Assembly (NCBI GenBank): GCA_963704005.1
Contig: CAVPGJ010000005.1
Span: 124,001-188,000, forward strand
Reading direction: 5' to 3'
Length of the DNA: 64,000 nt
From: AC-32 sp963704005
GTDB taxonomy: Bacteria > Actinomycetota > Thermoleophilia > Gaiellales > Gaiellaceae
The position numbers and the translations under genes are program-made. This document shows, in pieces, positions 35,040 to 46,364 of the stretch (its first letter is position 1; each line of letters starts with the position of its first letter). Under the pieces are notes generated by a model. That model worked only from the letters and a program-made list of their open reading frames with translations, did not search any database and had not been told where the DNA came from.

Positions 35040-35843
35040 CTACTTCAAGCCGAGCCACACCTCATAGACGATCCACCACAGAATCGGACTGGTGATCGTC
35101 GCGGCGACGTCGCGAAGACGGTCGAGACCGACCTCCTCTTCTGTTGTGCCCGCAGCGAGGAGCGTCCTCATGCTCCCCTCGCTCAGAGCGAAGCCGAGCA
35201 GGCGCTCGCCATCGCCTTTCTCGATGCTGTGGACTGCGAGCTGTCGCGTGTGGCGGAAGACGCCGCTTGCAGCGAGCAGCTCTCGGCTCGGTTGCGTGCG
35301 CGAGCCGGCTCGCTCGAGGCCGCGCTCGCGCCGCAGCTCGTTCTTTCGCTCCCAGGCTGCCTCGAAGGCGGCCTCGGGCTCCCAGAGCGGCGTCTGGAAG
35401 GCGACGTAGTTGTAGGCGCAGAAGACGCCGCCGCGCCGAAGAATCCGTCCGGCCTCTGGAAACACGCGTTCCGGTTCCATCCACTGGAGCGATTGCGCCG
35501 CCGTCACAAGGTCGGCCGCCGCATCCGGTACTCCCGTCTCGTACGACGACGCGTTCTCGTACCGAACGTTCTCGGGTGTGGGCGCCGCCTCTGCGAAGTC
35601 CCGCATCGCGTCGTTGGGCTCGATCCCTATCACCTCGTCTGCGACATCTGCCCAGACGCGAGTCGATAGCCCGGTTCCGCTCCCGAGGTCGACGACGAGC
35701 CTCAGGCGATTCGTCTCGAGCAGTGACGGCAGCAGTTCGAGGAGCGCCTGCGGCGGTCGCGGACGGAACCGGTCGTAGAACGCGGCGAAACCGGGCTCGC
35801 CGTAGCCCGACTCGTCGAGCAGGCGGCGCAGTTGCCGGTCCAT
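35040..35843 (-). CDS. Class I SAM-dependent methyltransferase
   Basis: The 267-residue protein carries the SAM-binding motif VVDLGSGTGLSTRVWA near residue 50, the acidic motif IGIEPNDAM and the post-I motif DLVTAAQSLQWMEPER. This is the Methyltransf_11/25 pattern of small-molecule methyltransferases. It starts at ATG 35843 with a TAGATT box 6 bases upstream. The substrate is unknown. Confidence 0.9.
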   Translation of the reverse strand: MDRQLRRLLDESGYGEPGFAAFYDRFRPRPPQALLELLPSLLETNRLRLVVDLGSGTGLSTRVWADVADEVIGIEPNDAMRDFAEAAPTPENVRYENASSYETGVPDAAADLVTAAQSLQWMEPERVFPEAGRILRRGGVFCAYNYVAFQTPLWEPEAAFEAAWERKNELRRERGLERAGSRTQPSRELLAASGVFRHTRQLAVHSIEKGDGERLLGFALSEGSMRTLLAAGTTEEEVGLDRLRDVAATITSPILWWIVYEVWLGLK

Positions 35844-35849
35844 CCGCCG

Positions 35850-35855
35850 AATCTA
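35850..35855 (-). promoter_or_regulatory. -10 box of the methyltransferase, leaderless
   Basis: TAGATT on the minus strand ends 6 bases before the ATG at 35843. Confidence 0.5.
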
Positions 35856-35863
35856 ACCCGGAG

Positions 35864-36721
35864 TCACTCGTAGGCGGCTCGCGCTCGCTTCCAGGGCTCT
35901 TCGTCGGTGCGGATCGGGTCGGGGTCGACTCTTCGCGCCTCGGCCAGGTCGAGGGTCAGCAGCTGGAAGCGGACGATGTCGACGACCGGGTGCCTCGTCG
36001 GCACGAGCGACGTCTCGCAGCCGAGCTCGCGCAGGGCCGCGACCGCTCCGGCGGCGCGCTCGGCCGCGCGGCCCTCGCCCTCGAGCACGAAGGCCCGCAC
36101 AGAATCGTCCACGGCGGCGAGGTGGCCGTGCAGCAGCTGCTCCGTCTGGTGCGCCTCGGCCGCGACGTGGGCGCCCTCGCGCAGCTTCAGCACCGCCTCC
36201 TGCGCGGTCGGCCAGTCCCGGCCGGCGCCCGCGACCAGGAACCGCTCGTGCGCCGAGACCGGCTCGCGCTTCTCCAGCGCGTCCTCGACTGCGCCGGGCA
36301 ACCAGGCGACGTCCTCGCCGTGGAGCGCGGCCACCGCCGCCACCGCGCACGTGTAGCTCGCGGTGTGGCACCAGCTCCGCTCGACCTCGGGCGTGCAGAC
36401 GACCACCTCGTCCGCGAGCTCCGCAAGCGGGCTCTCGGGCTTGCCGGTCACGAGCCAGACCGGGCCGTCGAACGCCCGCGCGGCCTCGAGCGTCAGCGCC
36501 GTCTCGCCCTCGTGGCTGATCGCGACGAGCATGTCGGCGTGCGGCGGCCGCAACACGAGCTCGAGCGCCTGCTCGGCCCGGCCGCCCGTCTGCGCGGCGT
36601 GGAACGACGTGCCGCAGCCGGTATGCATAACGCGGCCCTCGGGCAGCCGCCTATCGGTCGACACGGCCCGCAGCCAGTCCGGCTGGGCGAAGATCGCGCG
36701 CCTGGTCTCCTCACCGTTCAT
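35864..36721 (-). CDS. SIS-domain sugar isomerase-like protein
   Basis: The 285-residue protein consists of two SIS domains like the isomerase half of GlmS. It has HTGCGTSFHAAQTGGR near residue 33, ISHEGETALTLEAARAF near 70 (the S-x-S/T-G-E-T phosphate site), LVAGAGRDWPTAQEAVLKLREGAH near 175, and the C-terminal LLTLDLAEARRVDPD. No glutaminase domain is present. A glucosamine-6-phosphate deaminase or fructosamine role is plausible. ATG 36721 diverges from the thioesterase gene. Confidence 0.85.
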   Translation of the reverse strand: MNGEETRRAIFAQPDWLRAVSTDRRLPEGRVMHTGCGTSFHAAQTGGRAEQALELVLRPPHADMLVAISHEGETALTLEAARAFDGPVWLVTGKPESPLAELADEVVVCTPEVERSWCHTASYTCAVAAVAALHGEDVAWLPGAVEDALEKREPVSAHERFLVAGAGRDWPTAQEAVLKLREGAHVAAEAHQTEQLLHGHLAAVDDSVRAFVLEGEGRAAERAAGAVAALRELGCETSLVPTRHPVVDIVRFQLLTLDLAEARRVDPDPIRTDEEPWKRARAAYE

Positions 36722-36743
36722 GGGCACAGCATCGCACCGCAGA

Positions 36744-36749
36744 TAGCAT
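36744..36749 (+). promoter_or_regulatory. -10 box of the thioesterase operon, leaderless
   Basis: TAGCAT ends 8 bases before the GTG at 36758. Confidence 0.45.
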
Positions 36750-36757
36750 CCCGGCCC

Positions 36758-37150
36758 GTGGAGGGCTTCGACTTCGTTCACGAAGAGCCGGTGCGCTTTC
36801 GCGACATCGATGCGATGGGCCACGTCAACAACGCGGTCTTCCTGACCTACATCGAGTCGGCGCGCGCCGCCTACTTCTGGGACCTGGGGATCGCGCGCTC
36901 GCTCGAGGACCTGACGCTCGTCGTCGCGCGGGTCGAGATCGACTTCCGCGCGCCGGTCGGCTTCCCCGAGGTCGTCGAGGTCGGCGTCCGCGCCGGCCGC
37001 TTCGGCGAAAAGAGCTTCGGCCTCGACCACGAGCTGCGCGTCCGCGGCGAGCTCGCCGCCGAGGCCAAGACGGTGCTTGTCGCCTACGACTACGCCCAGG
37101 CGCGCACCGTCGCCATCCCCGAGGCCTGGCGGGAGAAGCTCGCGGCATGA
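36758..37150 (+). CDS. 4HBT-family acyl-CoA thioesterase
   Basis: The 130-residue hotdog protein shows RFRDIDAMGHVNNAVFLTYIESARAAYFWDLG, with the catalytic-region aspartate and histidine of 4-hydroxybenzoyl-CoA thioesterases, followed by VARVEIDFRAPVGF. It should hydrolyse an acyl-CoA. GTG 36758 gives the normal family length. Its stop overlaps the next start (ATGA), coupling it with the M16 peptidase. Confidence 0.9.
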   Translation: MEGFDFVHEEPVRFRDIDAMGHVNNAVFLTYIESARAAYFWDLGIARSLEDLTLVVARVEIDFRAPVGFPEVVEVGVRAGRFGEKSFGLDHELRVRGELAAEAKTVLVAYDYAQARTVAIPEAWREKLAA

Positions 37151-38419
37151 GCGTGTTCGAGCAGCATCAGCTCGGCAACGGCCTGCGCGTGCTGAGCGCC
37201 GACATGCCGCAGGTGCCGTCGGTCACCTGCATGATCATGCTCGCCGCGGGATCGCGCTACGAGACCCCGGACACGAACGGGATCGCGCATTTCGCCGAGC
37301 ACATGTTCTTCAAGGGCACCGACCGGCGGCCGACCGCGCGAGACATCGGCATGGAGGTCGACGGCCTCGGCGGCGAGTTCAACGCGTTCACGAGCAAGGA
37401 GTACACGGGCTACTACGTCAGGTGCGCGTCCGACTACCGCGACCAGGCGCTGGACGTCCTCGTCGACATGATCCGCAACTCGAAGTTCGCCTCCGAGGAG
37501 ATCGAGCGCGAGAAGGGCGTGATCGTCGAGGAGATGAACATGTACTACGACACGCCGCGCGACTTCATCGGCGGCCTGTACGAGCGGCTCCTCTACGGCG
37601 ACCAGCCGCTCGGCTGGGACATCATCGGCCGCAAGGAGACGATCCGGGCGGCCAACCGCGAGACGTTCCTGGACTACGTCGGCCACTGGTACAAGCCCGA
37701 GCGGATGATCGTCGGCATCGCCGGACGGCTCGAGGATGGCTACCTCGACACGATCGGGCGCCTGCTCGGCGACCTCGAGGCCGGCGCCGACCGGCGCCCC
37801 GGCGCCGACCGTGCCCGAGGCCAACGGAGGGCCGCGCGTGACCGTCCACCAGAAGGAGTCCGACCAGGCGCACCTCTGCCTCGGCGTCCCGAGCTTCCCG
37901 CTGGTCCACCCCGACCGCTGGCCGCTGCAGCTGCTCACGACCGTGCTCGGCACCGGGATGTCGTCTCGGCTCTTCACCGAGGTGCGCGAAAGGCGGGGCC
38001 TCGCCTACTACGTCTACGCGCACAACCAGTCCTACACCGACGCCGGCTCGCTCTACTCGCAGGCGGGCGTGGACATCGCGCGCAGCGAGGAGGCGGTCGA
38101 GACGATCGTGCGCGAGTTCCGCCGCCTGGTCGACGAGCCGGTGCCCGCCGAGGAGCTGGAGAAGGCGCGGGCCCTGGCGAAGGGCCGCTTCGTGCTCCGG
38201 CTCGAGAGCCCGCAGGGGATGATCGTCTACGGGCTCGGACGCCAGGTGCTCGGCGACCCGGCGCTGGAGCCGGAGGACGTGCTGGCCGGCCTGGACGCGG
38301 TCACGGCCGAGGACGTGCAGCGCGTCGCCCACGATGTGATCGCCTCGCACGGGCTCAATCTCGCCCTGATCGGGCCGTTCGAGGACGCCGCGCCGTTCGA
38401 AGCGCTCCTGGCCTCCTAG
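37147..38419 (+). CDS. M16-family zinc peptidase, frameshifted
   Basis: The protein of about 423 residues begins with a processing-peptidase-like half. The zinc motif HFAEH is in GIAHFAEHMFFKGT near residue 49, and the distal glutamate is in EIEREKGVIVEEMNMYYDTP near 118. At about 37785-37800 the frame changes by one base. The second half continues the same family (QAHLCLGVPSFPLVHPDRWPL, VRERRGLAYYVYAH with the substrate-binding R-Y pair). A single indel restores the full protein. It ends inside the palindrome at 38415. Confidence 0.85.
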
Positions 38420-38432
38420 TAACACCGTGTTA

Positions 38433-38437
<5 letters not shown>
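38415..38437. repeat. Perfect 23-base palindrome supplying both convergent stop codons
   Basis: CCTAGTAACAC and GTGTTACTAGG are perfect complements around one central C. The TAG at 38417-38419 ends the M16 peptidase on the plus strand, and the CTA at 38433-38435 ends the acetyl-CoA synthetase on the minus strand. It may act as a bidirectional hairpin. It shares TGTTACTAG with 45515-45523. Confidence 0.7.
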
Positions 38438-40387
<1,950 letters not shown>

Positions 40388-40388
<1 letters not shown>

Positions 40389-41524
40389 CAGGGAGCGAGA
40401 TCGTACGGGTAGTCCGTCAGCACCTCGGCGCCGTCCTCGGTGACGAGCACGAGGTCCTCGAGCCGGCAGCCGCCGTAGCCGTGGCGGTAGAGGCCCGGTT
40501 CGACGGCGATCACGTCGCCCGCGACGAGCTCGCCCGGGCCGCGGCCGAGCGCCGGGTCCTCGTGCACCTCGAGGCCGACCCCGTGGCCGAGCGAGTGGTA
40601 GAAGCCGTCCTTCAGCACCTCCCCCGGCTGCTTCGAGAGCAGCGTCTGGTAGCCGTGCTCCTCGAAGACCTTGCTGCAGATCCGGAGCAGCTCGCTCCCG
40701 GCAACGCCCGGCTTGACCGCTGCAACCGAGGCCTCGAGCGCCTCGCGGCAGAGCCGGTGGTACTCGGCCAGCTCCTCCGAGGGCTCGCCGACGACGAAGA
40801 CGCGCGTCATGTCGGCGAAGCAGCCCGACTCGCGGTCGCGCGGGAAGAGGTCGAGGCAGACGGGCTCGCCGGGCGCGATCGGGCCGGAGCCCATGTCGTG
40901 CCCGACCGCCGTTTGCGGCCCGTGCGAGACGATGAACTCGTCCGCGAACGCGCCGTTGGCGGTGAAGGCCTGCTCGACGGCGACCTTGAGGCGCTCGCAG
41001 GTGAGCGGCTCGCCGTCGAGGACGAGGTTGCCGTTCTGGCGCTCCGCGGCGCGGAGCAGCTCGCGCGCTGCGCTCATGCCGGCCTCGGCTGCGTGCTGGG
41101 CGCGCCGGATCCCGGCCAGCTCGGCCTCGTTCTTGACGCGTCGCCGGCGGACGAAGTGCTCGCGGTCGGCGGTCACCGCGATCCCGTTCGCGCGCAGGTG
41201 GTCGGCGAGCTCGAGCGGGAACGTGGAGGGAACCGCAGCCCGCTCGATCCCGAAGCACCGGGCGGCGCGGAGGACGACCTCGAGCTCGATCTCGTCGCGC
41301 GGGAGACCCTGCGCGTAGAGCTCGTCGAGCCCGAACTCCTCGTACGGCATCAGCTCCACGTCGGGGGCGACCGCCTTGATCCGGTCGAGCTCGAAGGAGC
41401 TCGCGACCACGTGCCTGCTCCCGTCGTGCTCGGCGTAGAGGAAGGGGTCCGGGACGGCGAGCGGCACCTCGTGCCGCATCTCGGGCGAGCGGAACGAATC
41501 TGCGTAGATGAGGACGTCTGCCAC
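40388..41524 (-). CDS. M24-family metallopeptidase (Xaa-Pro aminopeptidase-like)
   Basis: The 378-residue protein has a creatinase-like N-terminal domain and a pita-bread catalytic domain. Metal-binding residues lie in PGEPVCLDLFPRDRESGCFADMTRVFVVG (the two aspartates), FYHSLGHGVGLEVHEDPALG (histidine) and VIAVEPGLYRHGYGGCRLEDLVLVTEDG (glutamates). The GTG start at 41524 lies 10 bases after a TACGAT box. It is co-transcribed with acs, which may be coincidental. Confidence 0.88.
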
Positions 41525-41544
41525 GGCGGCCCGGATCGTACCTC

Positions 41545-41550
41545 TAGACT
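41545..41550 (+). promoter_or_regulatory. -10 box of the amidohydrolase, leaderless
   Basis: TAGACT ends 8 bases before the GTG at 41559. It lies within TCTAGA, between divergent genes. Confidence 0.45.
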
Positions 41551-41558
41551 CGCGAGAC

Positions 41559-42710
41559 GTGGAAGCGGTGCTCGAACGGGCGCAGGCGCTGATCGCCGGA
41601 TACGACGAGGAGCTCGCCCGCGAGCTGCCGGCCGGAGCGGCGATCTTCGACGCGCACGTCCACCTCGGTCACGACATCGACGGCATGCTCGGCGTCTACG
41701 AGGACCTCGAGGCGATCGGAGAGCGCTACGGGATCTCGCGCTGCTTCATGTTCTGCATGGACGAGCCCGACCGGCATCCGGCCTTCCGGGCGCCCAACGA
41801 CCGCACGCTCGAGCACGCACGGCGCTCGGGCGGGCGGCTGATTCCGTTCGTCCGGCTCGACCTCGGCGAGGAGCCGGTCGAGGAGGCGACCCGCTGCCTC
41901 GACCTCGGCGCGCGCGGGATCAAGCTGCATCCGCGGGCCCAGCGCTTCCTGCTCAACGACGAGCGGCTCGCGCCGGTGTTCGCGCTCGCCGCCGAGCGGC
42001 GGGTGCCGATCCTGATCCACGGCGGCCGCGGGCTGCCGCCGATCGCCGACAGCCTGGCGCGCCTCGTCGAGGCCTATCCAGAGGCGCAGCTCATCATCGC
42101 GCACGGCGGAATCGCCGATCTCGGCGAGCTGGCCGGGCATTTCGGCGGCAAGGCCGGCGTCTTCTTCGACACCTCGGTCTGGAGCCCGATCGACCTGCTC
42201 ACGCTGTTCCACCTGGTCGCCCCGGAGCAGGTCGTCTACGCCTCCGACTACCCGTACGGACAGCAGCCGAGCGGCCTGCTGACCTCCCTCCGCACGGCAC
42301 GGATTGCGGGCTTCGGCGAGGAGGACGTGCACGCGATGCTCTGGGGCAACGCGAGCCGGATCGCCGAAGGCGAGGCGCCGCTCGAGCCGTCCCCGCCGCG
42401 CGGCGGCGGCTCCTTCTCGCAGCCGATGGCCTTCGCGCGGATCCACCAGTACCTGTCGATGGCGACGCCGCTGCTCTGGACGCGGCAGCCCGACACGATC
42501 GGCGTGCTCGGCCTCGCCCTGAACGCCACCGCGGACCGCGACGGCCACGCCGAGGAGCGCGAGCAGATCCGCGAGCTGCTCGAGGGCGCGCGCGACATCT
42601 GGCGGCTGCTCCCGGAAATCGAGGACGAGCGAGAGCAGCGGACCGCCAGCCGGGTCGCGTTTCGGCTCGTGCACCTGGCGGACATCCTGGCGGTGACCAC
42701 TAGCGCCTGA
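41559..42710 (+). CDS. Amidohydrolase-2-type TIM-barrel hydrolase
   Basis: The protein of about 383 residues shows the metal-dependent amidohydrolase pattern: IFDAHVHLGHDIDG (H-x-H), GARGIKLHPRAQRF, VPILIHGGRG, AQLIIAHGGIADLGELA and VVYASDYPYGQQPSG with the catalytic aspartate. After the barrel (about residue 285) comes an extra helical C-terminal domain of about 95 residues. Related proteins are decarboxylases or hydrolases of aromatic acids. The start follows the -10 box. It precedes, by about 80 bases, the molybdenum hydroxylase genes and may belong with them. Confidence 0.85.
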   Translation: MEAVLERAQALIAGYDEELARELPAGAAIFDAHVHLGHDIDGMLGVYEDLEAIGERYGISRCFMFCMDEPDRHPAFRAPNDRTLEHARRSGGRLIPFVRLDLGEEPVEEATRCLDLGARGIKLHPRAQRFLLNDERLAPVFALAAERRVPILIHGGRGLPPIADSLARLVEAYPEAQLIIAHGGIADLGELAGHFGGKAGVFFDTSVWSPIDLLTLFHLVAPEQVVYASDYPYGQQPSGLLTSLRTARIAGFGEEDVHAMLWGNASRIAEGEAPLEPSPPRGGGSFSQPMAFARIHQYLSMATPLLWTRQPDTIGVLGLALNATADRDGHAEEREQIRELLEGARDIWRLLPEIEDEREQRTASRVAFRLVHLADILAVTTSA

Positions 42711-42792
42711 GGAGGCGATACCTTGCGCGGCACCCTCGCGACGATCGGCCAATGTGAAGCGTCAAGTGATGAACCCGTACGCGGAGGCGTCA

Positions 42793-43230
42793 ATGCTTGA
42801 GCTTCTGATCAACGGCGGCACGTACGAGGTCGACCCGCCGGTCGGCCAGACGCTCGCCGAGACCCTGCGCGCCGACCTCGGCCTGACGGGCACGAAGATC
42901 GCGTGCGGCGAGGGGCACTGCGGCGCCTGCACCGTCCAGCTCGACGGCGTGCCGACGCTCTCGTGCATCACGCTCGTCCACACCGTCGGCGAGCGCGAGG
43001 TGACGACGATCGAAGGGCTGCGCGACCATCCGCTCGTCGACGCGTTCGTCCGCGCCGACGCGCTCCAGTGCGGCTTCTGCACGCCCGGCCAGATCGTCTC
43101 GGCCGCCGCGCTGATCGAAGCCGAGCCCGAGCCGACCCCCGAGCGCGTCCGCCATGCGATGGCCGGCAACCTCTGCCGCTGCGGGGCCTATCCGAGAATC
43201 GAGGAGGCGATCCTGACGTGGCGCGACTGA
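42793..43230 (+). CDS. Molybdenum hydroxylase [2Fe-2S] subunit
   Basis: The 145-residue protein carries both iron-sulfur motifs of xanthine dehydrogenase-family small subunits: the plant-type set CGEGHCGACTVQLDG plus the cysteine of LSCI, and the C-terminal set CGFCTPGQ with CRCGAYP. It passes electrons from the Mo cofactor to FAD. ATG 42793 has a GGAGG site 5 bases upstream; an earlier in-frame ATG lacks one. The gene overlaps the large-subunit gene. Confidence 0.93.
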   Translation: MLELLINGGTYEVDPPVGQTLAETLRADLGLTGTKIACGEGHCGACTVQLDGVPTLSCITLVHTVGEREVTTIEGLRDHPLVDAFVRADALQCGFCTPGQIVSAAALIEAEPEPTPERVRHAMAGNLCRCGAYPRIEEAILTWRD

Positions 43231-45482
43231 TCCGGACCGAGAAGGAAGTCGAAGGCACCTACACCGAGCAGTGGGTCGTGGTCGAGAGCGAGGACGAGGC
43301 GCTCGACCAGTGGCCGCAGGGACCGCGCGACGTCGTGGGCACCCCGGCGCGGAGGCAGGACGGCCACCAGCGGGCGCGCGGCGAGGCGGCCTATATCGCC
43401 GACCTGCAGCTCCCGGGCACGCTGCACGCGGCCGTTCTGCGCAGCCCGTATGCACACGCGCGCGCGAAGGTCGACCTGAGCCGGGCGCAGGACGCGGGCT
43501 GGGTGCGCGGCACGATCGGCCCGGGGGACTGCCACGTCCTCCAGGAGGAGCCGAGCTTCCACGGCGCGCCCGTGGCGGCGGTGGCGGCCGACAGCCGGCG
43601 AGAGGCTCGCGCCGCGCTCGAGCTGATCGACGTCGAGTGGGAGGAGCTCGAGCCGCTGCTCGACCCGGAGGAGGCGGTCAGGCGCGAGTCGTTCGTCGAC
43701 GAGACGAGGCACTACGCGCGCGGTGACGTCGACGCGGCCTTCGCCGAGGCAGACGTGGTCGTCGAGGGCGAGTTCCGCACGCAGGTCGTCCTGCACAACG
43801 CGCTCGAGACCCACCAGGCGGTCTGCCGCTGGGAGGGCGAGACGCTCGAGGTCTATATCTCGACCCAGTTCATCTGGGGCGTGCGCAACTCGATCTCGTC
43901 GCAGCTAGAGCTGCCGCCCGACCGCGTGCGCGTGGTCTGCAACTACATGGGCGGCGGCTTCGGCGCCAAGAACAGCCCGGGCGACCACACCTACATCGCG
44001 ATCGCCTTGGCCGGCCAGACCGGGCGGCCGGTGCACTGCGCGCTCACGCGCCGCGAGGAGAACCTGGCCGCCGGCAACCGGAACGCAACGATCCAGCGGC
44101 TCCGCGCCGGCGCCCGCTCGGACGGGACGCTGGTCGCGCTCGAGGGCGACTACATAAACGCGGTCGGCTGGGCCGGGTTCAACGGCCCGACCTTCGGGCC
44201 CATTGAGATGCTCTACGCCTGCGAGAACGTCCGCACGGTCACCTACGGCGCGAAGCTGAACCTGCCGCCGAACGCGGCCTTCCGCGCGCCCGGGTTCGTC
44301 GAAGGCACCTTCGGGCTCGAGTGCCTGCTGGACGAGCTCGCGGGCCGGCTCGAGCTCGACCCGCTCGAGCTGCGCCGCCGCAACTACGCGGACAAGGATC
44401 TCGTCGACGACCGGCCGTTCTCGTCGAAGAACCTGCTCGAGTGCTACGACCGCGCCGAGCCGCACTGGGCCCGGCGCGACGCGGTGCGCGCGCGCTCCGA
44501 GGGGCCGTGGCAGCGCGGGGTCGGGCTCGCCAGCCAGATCTGGTACGGCGGCGGCGGCCCGCCGTCCTACGCCTGGGTGCGGATCGGCTCCGACGCCCAC
44601 GCGACCGTGATCACCGCCATGCAGGACATCGGCACGGGCACGCGCACGGCGATGGCGCAGATCGCCGCCGAGGAGCTCGGCCTGCCTTTGGAGCGCGTCC
44701 GCTGCGAGCTCGGCGACTCGGCCCGCGGGCCCTACGCGTCGATCTCGGCCGGCTCCTCGACCACGCCGTCGATGGGCCCGGCCGTGCGGGCGGCGGCCGC
44801 CGACGCTGCGCGGCAGGTGCTGGAGATCGCGGCGCAGCGCTTCCAGGTCGAGGAGCGGATCCTCTCGCTCCGTGGCGGCCAGATCGTCTCGGCAGACGGC
44901 GGCTCCTGGCCGCTCGAGGAGATCACCGGCCTGCTCGAGGACGCGCAGATCCTCGGCAAGGGCGCGCGCGGGCCGAACCCGGCCGGGATGCGGGTGCTGA
45001 CGTTCGGGATCCAGGTCGCCGAGGTCGCCGTCGACGTCGAGACCGGCGAGGTGAAGGTCGAGCGGATCGCGGCCATCCACGACGTCGGCCGCGTGATCAA
45101 CCCGCTCGGCGCCCGCAGCCAGGTCGAGGGCGGGATCATCCAGGGCATCGGGCACACGCTCTCGGAGGAGCGGCTCGTCGACCCGGCGTCGGGCCGCGTG
45201 CTCACTCAGACGCTCGACGCGTACAAGCTGCCGACGATCGCCGACGTGCCCGAGATCGTCACCGACCTGCTCGACATCCCGGACGAGCACCTGACGAATC
45301 TCGGCTCGAAGGGCCTGGGCGAGCCGCCGATCGTGCCGACGGCGGCGGCGATCGTGAACGCGATCCGCGACGCGACCGGCGCGGAGCTGCACGAGCTGCC
45401 GGTGAGCCGCGAGACGATGCTGCGCGCTCTGGCCGAGGCGCGCGAACGGGAGGCGACGCGTGGAGCTCCGGCAGCCGTCTAG
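43218..45482 (+). CDS. Molybdenum hydroxylase large (molybdopterin-binding) subunit
   Basis: The 754-residue protein matches xanthine dehydrogenase/aldehyde oxidoreductase large subunits: YMGGGFGAKNSPGDH near residue 240, PNAAFRAPGFVEG near 350, the Mo-region SISAGSSTTPSMG near 510, and the catalytic glutamate in LGSKGLGEPPIVPTAA near 700. The CO dehydrogenase signature (AYRCSFR) is not seen, so aldehyde or purine oxidation is more likely. GTG 43218 has a GAGGAGG site and lies inside the small-subunit gene. Confidence 0.92.
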   Translation: MARLIRTEKEVEGTYTEQWVVVESEDEALDQWPQGPRDVVGTPARRQDGHQRARGEAAYIADLQLPGTLHAAVLRSPYAHARAKVDLSRAQDAGWVRGTIGPGDCHVLQEEPSFHGAPVAAVAADSRREARAALELIDVEWEELEPLLDPEEAVRRESFVDETRHYARGDVDAAFAEADVVVEGEFRTQVVLHNALETHQAVCRWEGETLEVYISTQFIWGVRNSISSQLELPPDRVRVVCNYMGGGFGAKNSPGDHTYIAIALAGQTGRPVHCALTRREENLAAGNRNATIQRLRAGARSDGTLVALEGDYINAVGWAGFNGPTFGPIEMLYACENVRTVTYGAKLNLPPNAAFRAPGFVEGTFGLECLLDELAGRLELDPLELRRRNYADKDLVDDRPFSSKNLLECYDRAEPHWARRDAVRARSEGPWQRGVGLASQIWYGGGGPPSYAWVRIGSDAHATVITAMQDIGTGTRTAMAQIAAEELGLPLERVRCELGDSARGPYASISAGSSTTPSMGPAVRAAAADAARQVLEIAAQRFQVEERILSLRGGQIVSADGGSWPLEEITGLLEDAQILGKGARGPNPAGMRVLTFGIQVAEVAVDVETGEVKVERIAAIHDVGRVINPLGARSQVEGGIIQGIGHTLSEERLVDPASGRVLTQTLDAYKLPTIADVPEIVTDLLDIPDEHLTNLGSKGLGEPPIVPTAAAIVNAIRDATGAELHELPVSRETMLRALAEAREREATRGAPAAV

Positions 45483-46290
45483 CCTCGCGGAGCTCGACGG
45501 CGCTGGTAACAGCCTGTTACTAGCCGGCGGGACCGACCTCGTACCGCTGCTGCGGGACGGGCTCGTCGAGGCGGAGACGCTCGTCGACGTGCGCGGCGTC
45601 GTGCCGCGCGGGATCCACGACGGGAAGATCGGGGCCGGGACGACGCTCGCCGAGCTCGAGGCCGACCCGGAGGTCCCGCAGGCGCTGCGCGAGGCCTGTT
45701 CCCTCGCCGCCTCGCCGCAGCTGCGCTCGATGGGCACGATCGGCGGGAACCTCCTCCAGTCGACGCGCTGCTGGTACTGGCGGTTGAAGTACCCCTGCTT
45801 CCTGCACGGCGGCTCGACCTGCCACGCACGCGAGGGCGCTCATCGCGAGCACGCGATCTTCGGCAACGAGCGCTGCGCGTCGGCCCACCCGTCCGACCCA
45901 GCGGCCGCGCTGCTTGCGCTCGGCACCACCCTCCGCACCAACCGGCGCGAGCTGCCGCTGGCCGACCTCTATCGCCTGCCGACCGAGGACAACCGAGACG
46001 TGACCGCGCTCGAGCCGGGCGAGCTGATCCTCGAGCTCGACGTCTCGCAGCCGGACGCGAGCACCTACCTGAAGGCGATGGACCGCACGCGCTTCGCGTT
46101 CGCCCTCGTCGGCGTGGCGGCCGCCCGCTTCGGTTCCGATACGCGGCTCGCCCTCGCCGGAGTGGCGCCGATTCCCTGGCTGCTCGAGTCGGCTGAGGAC
46201 CTCGACCGCGCAACGCCCCTGCCGGGGACCGCGTACAAGGTCGACCTTGCCCGTGCCCTCGTCCGGCGCGCCCTCGACGCCCTCGCGTGA
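45460..46290 (+). CDS. Molybdenum hydroxylase FAD subunit with extra cysteine cluster
   Basis: The 276-residue subunit has the FAD motifs LLLAGGTDLVPLLRDG and SMGTIGGNLLQST. Directly after this comes a cysteine-rich insertion, CWYWRLKYPCFLHGGSTCHA, with a further cysteine in GNERCASAHPSDPA. Such an insertion holds a [4Fe-4S] cluster in 4-hydroxybenzoyl-CoA reductase and PaoB (YagS). It therefore suggests a PaoABC- or HcrABC-like enzyme rather than plain xanthine dehydrogenase. GTG 45460 overlaps the large-subunit gene by 23 bases. A TAACAG-C-CTGTTA palindrome lies inside. Confidence 0.9.
   Translation: MELRQPSSLAELDGAGNSLLLAGGTDLVPLLRDGLVEAETLVDVRGVVPRGIHDGKIGAGTTLAELEADPEVPQALREACSLAASPQLRSMGTIGGNLLQSTRCWYWRLKYPCFLHGGSTCHAREGAHREHAIFGNERCASAHPSDPAAALLALGTTLRTNRRELPLADLYRLPTEDNRDVTALEPGELILELDVSQPDASTYLKAMDRTRFAFALVGVAAARFGSDTRLALAGVAPIPWLLESAEDLDRATPLPGTAYKVDLARALVRRALDALA
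45506..45520. repeat. GTAACAG-C-CTGTTAC palindrome in the FAD-subunit gene
   Basis: A perfect 7-bp dyad around one central C, followed by TAG. It is read in frame as Gly-Asn-Ser-Leu-Leu-Leu just before the FAD motif AGGTD. The same layout (dyad, central C, then CTAG) occurs at 38415-38437. Confidence 0.55.
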
Positions 46291-46364
46291 CTGAGACATC
46301 GCTTGCGATGTCGGCCTCAGGTCGGGCGGGCTTCGCCTGGCCGACCGTCTGAAATGACCGGTCA
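46291..46364 (+). repeat. Two-hairpin interspersed element, full copy 1
   Basis: CTGA (46291) pairs with TCAG (46317-46320) around GACATCG/CGATGTC with a CTTG loop. Hairpin B is GGTCGG...CCGACC (46320-46346). The tail GTCTGAAATGACCGGTC (46347-46363) includes the palindrome GACCGGTC. Compared with the copy at 47587, both stems differ in sequence but keep pairing. The start codon of the next gene lies in the tail. Confidence 0.75.
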
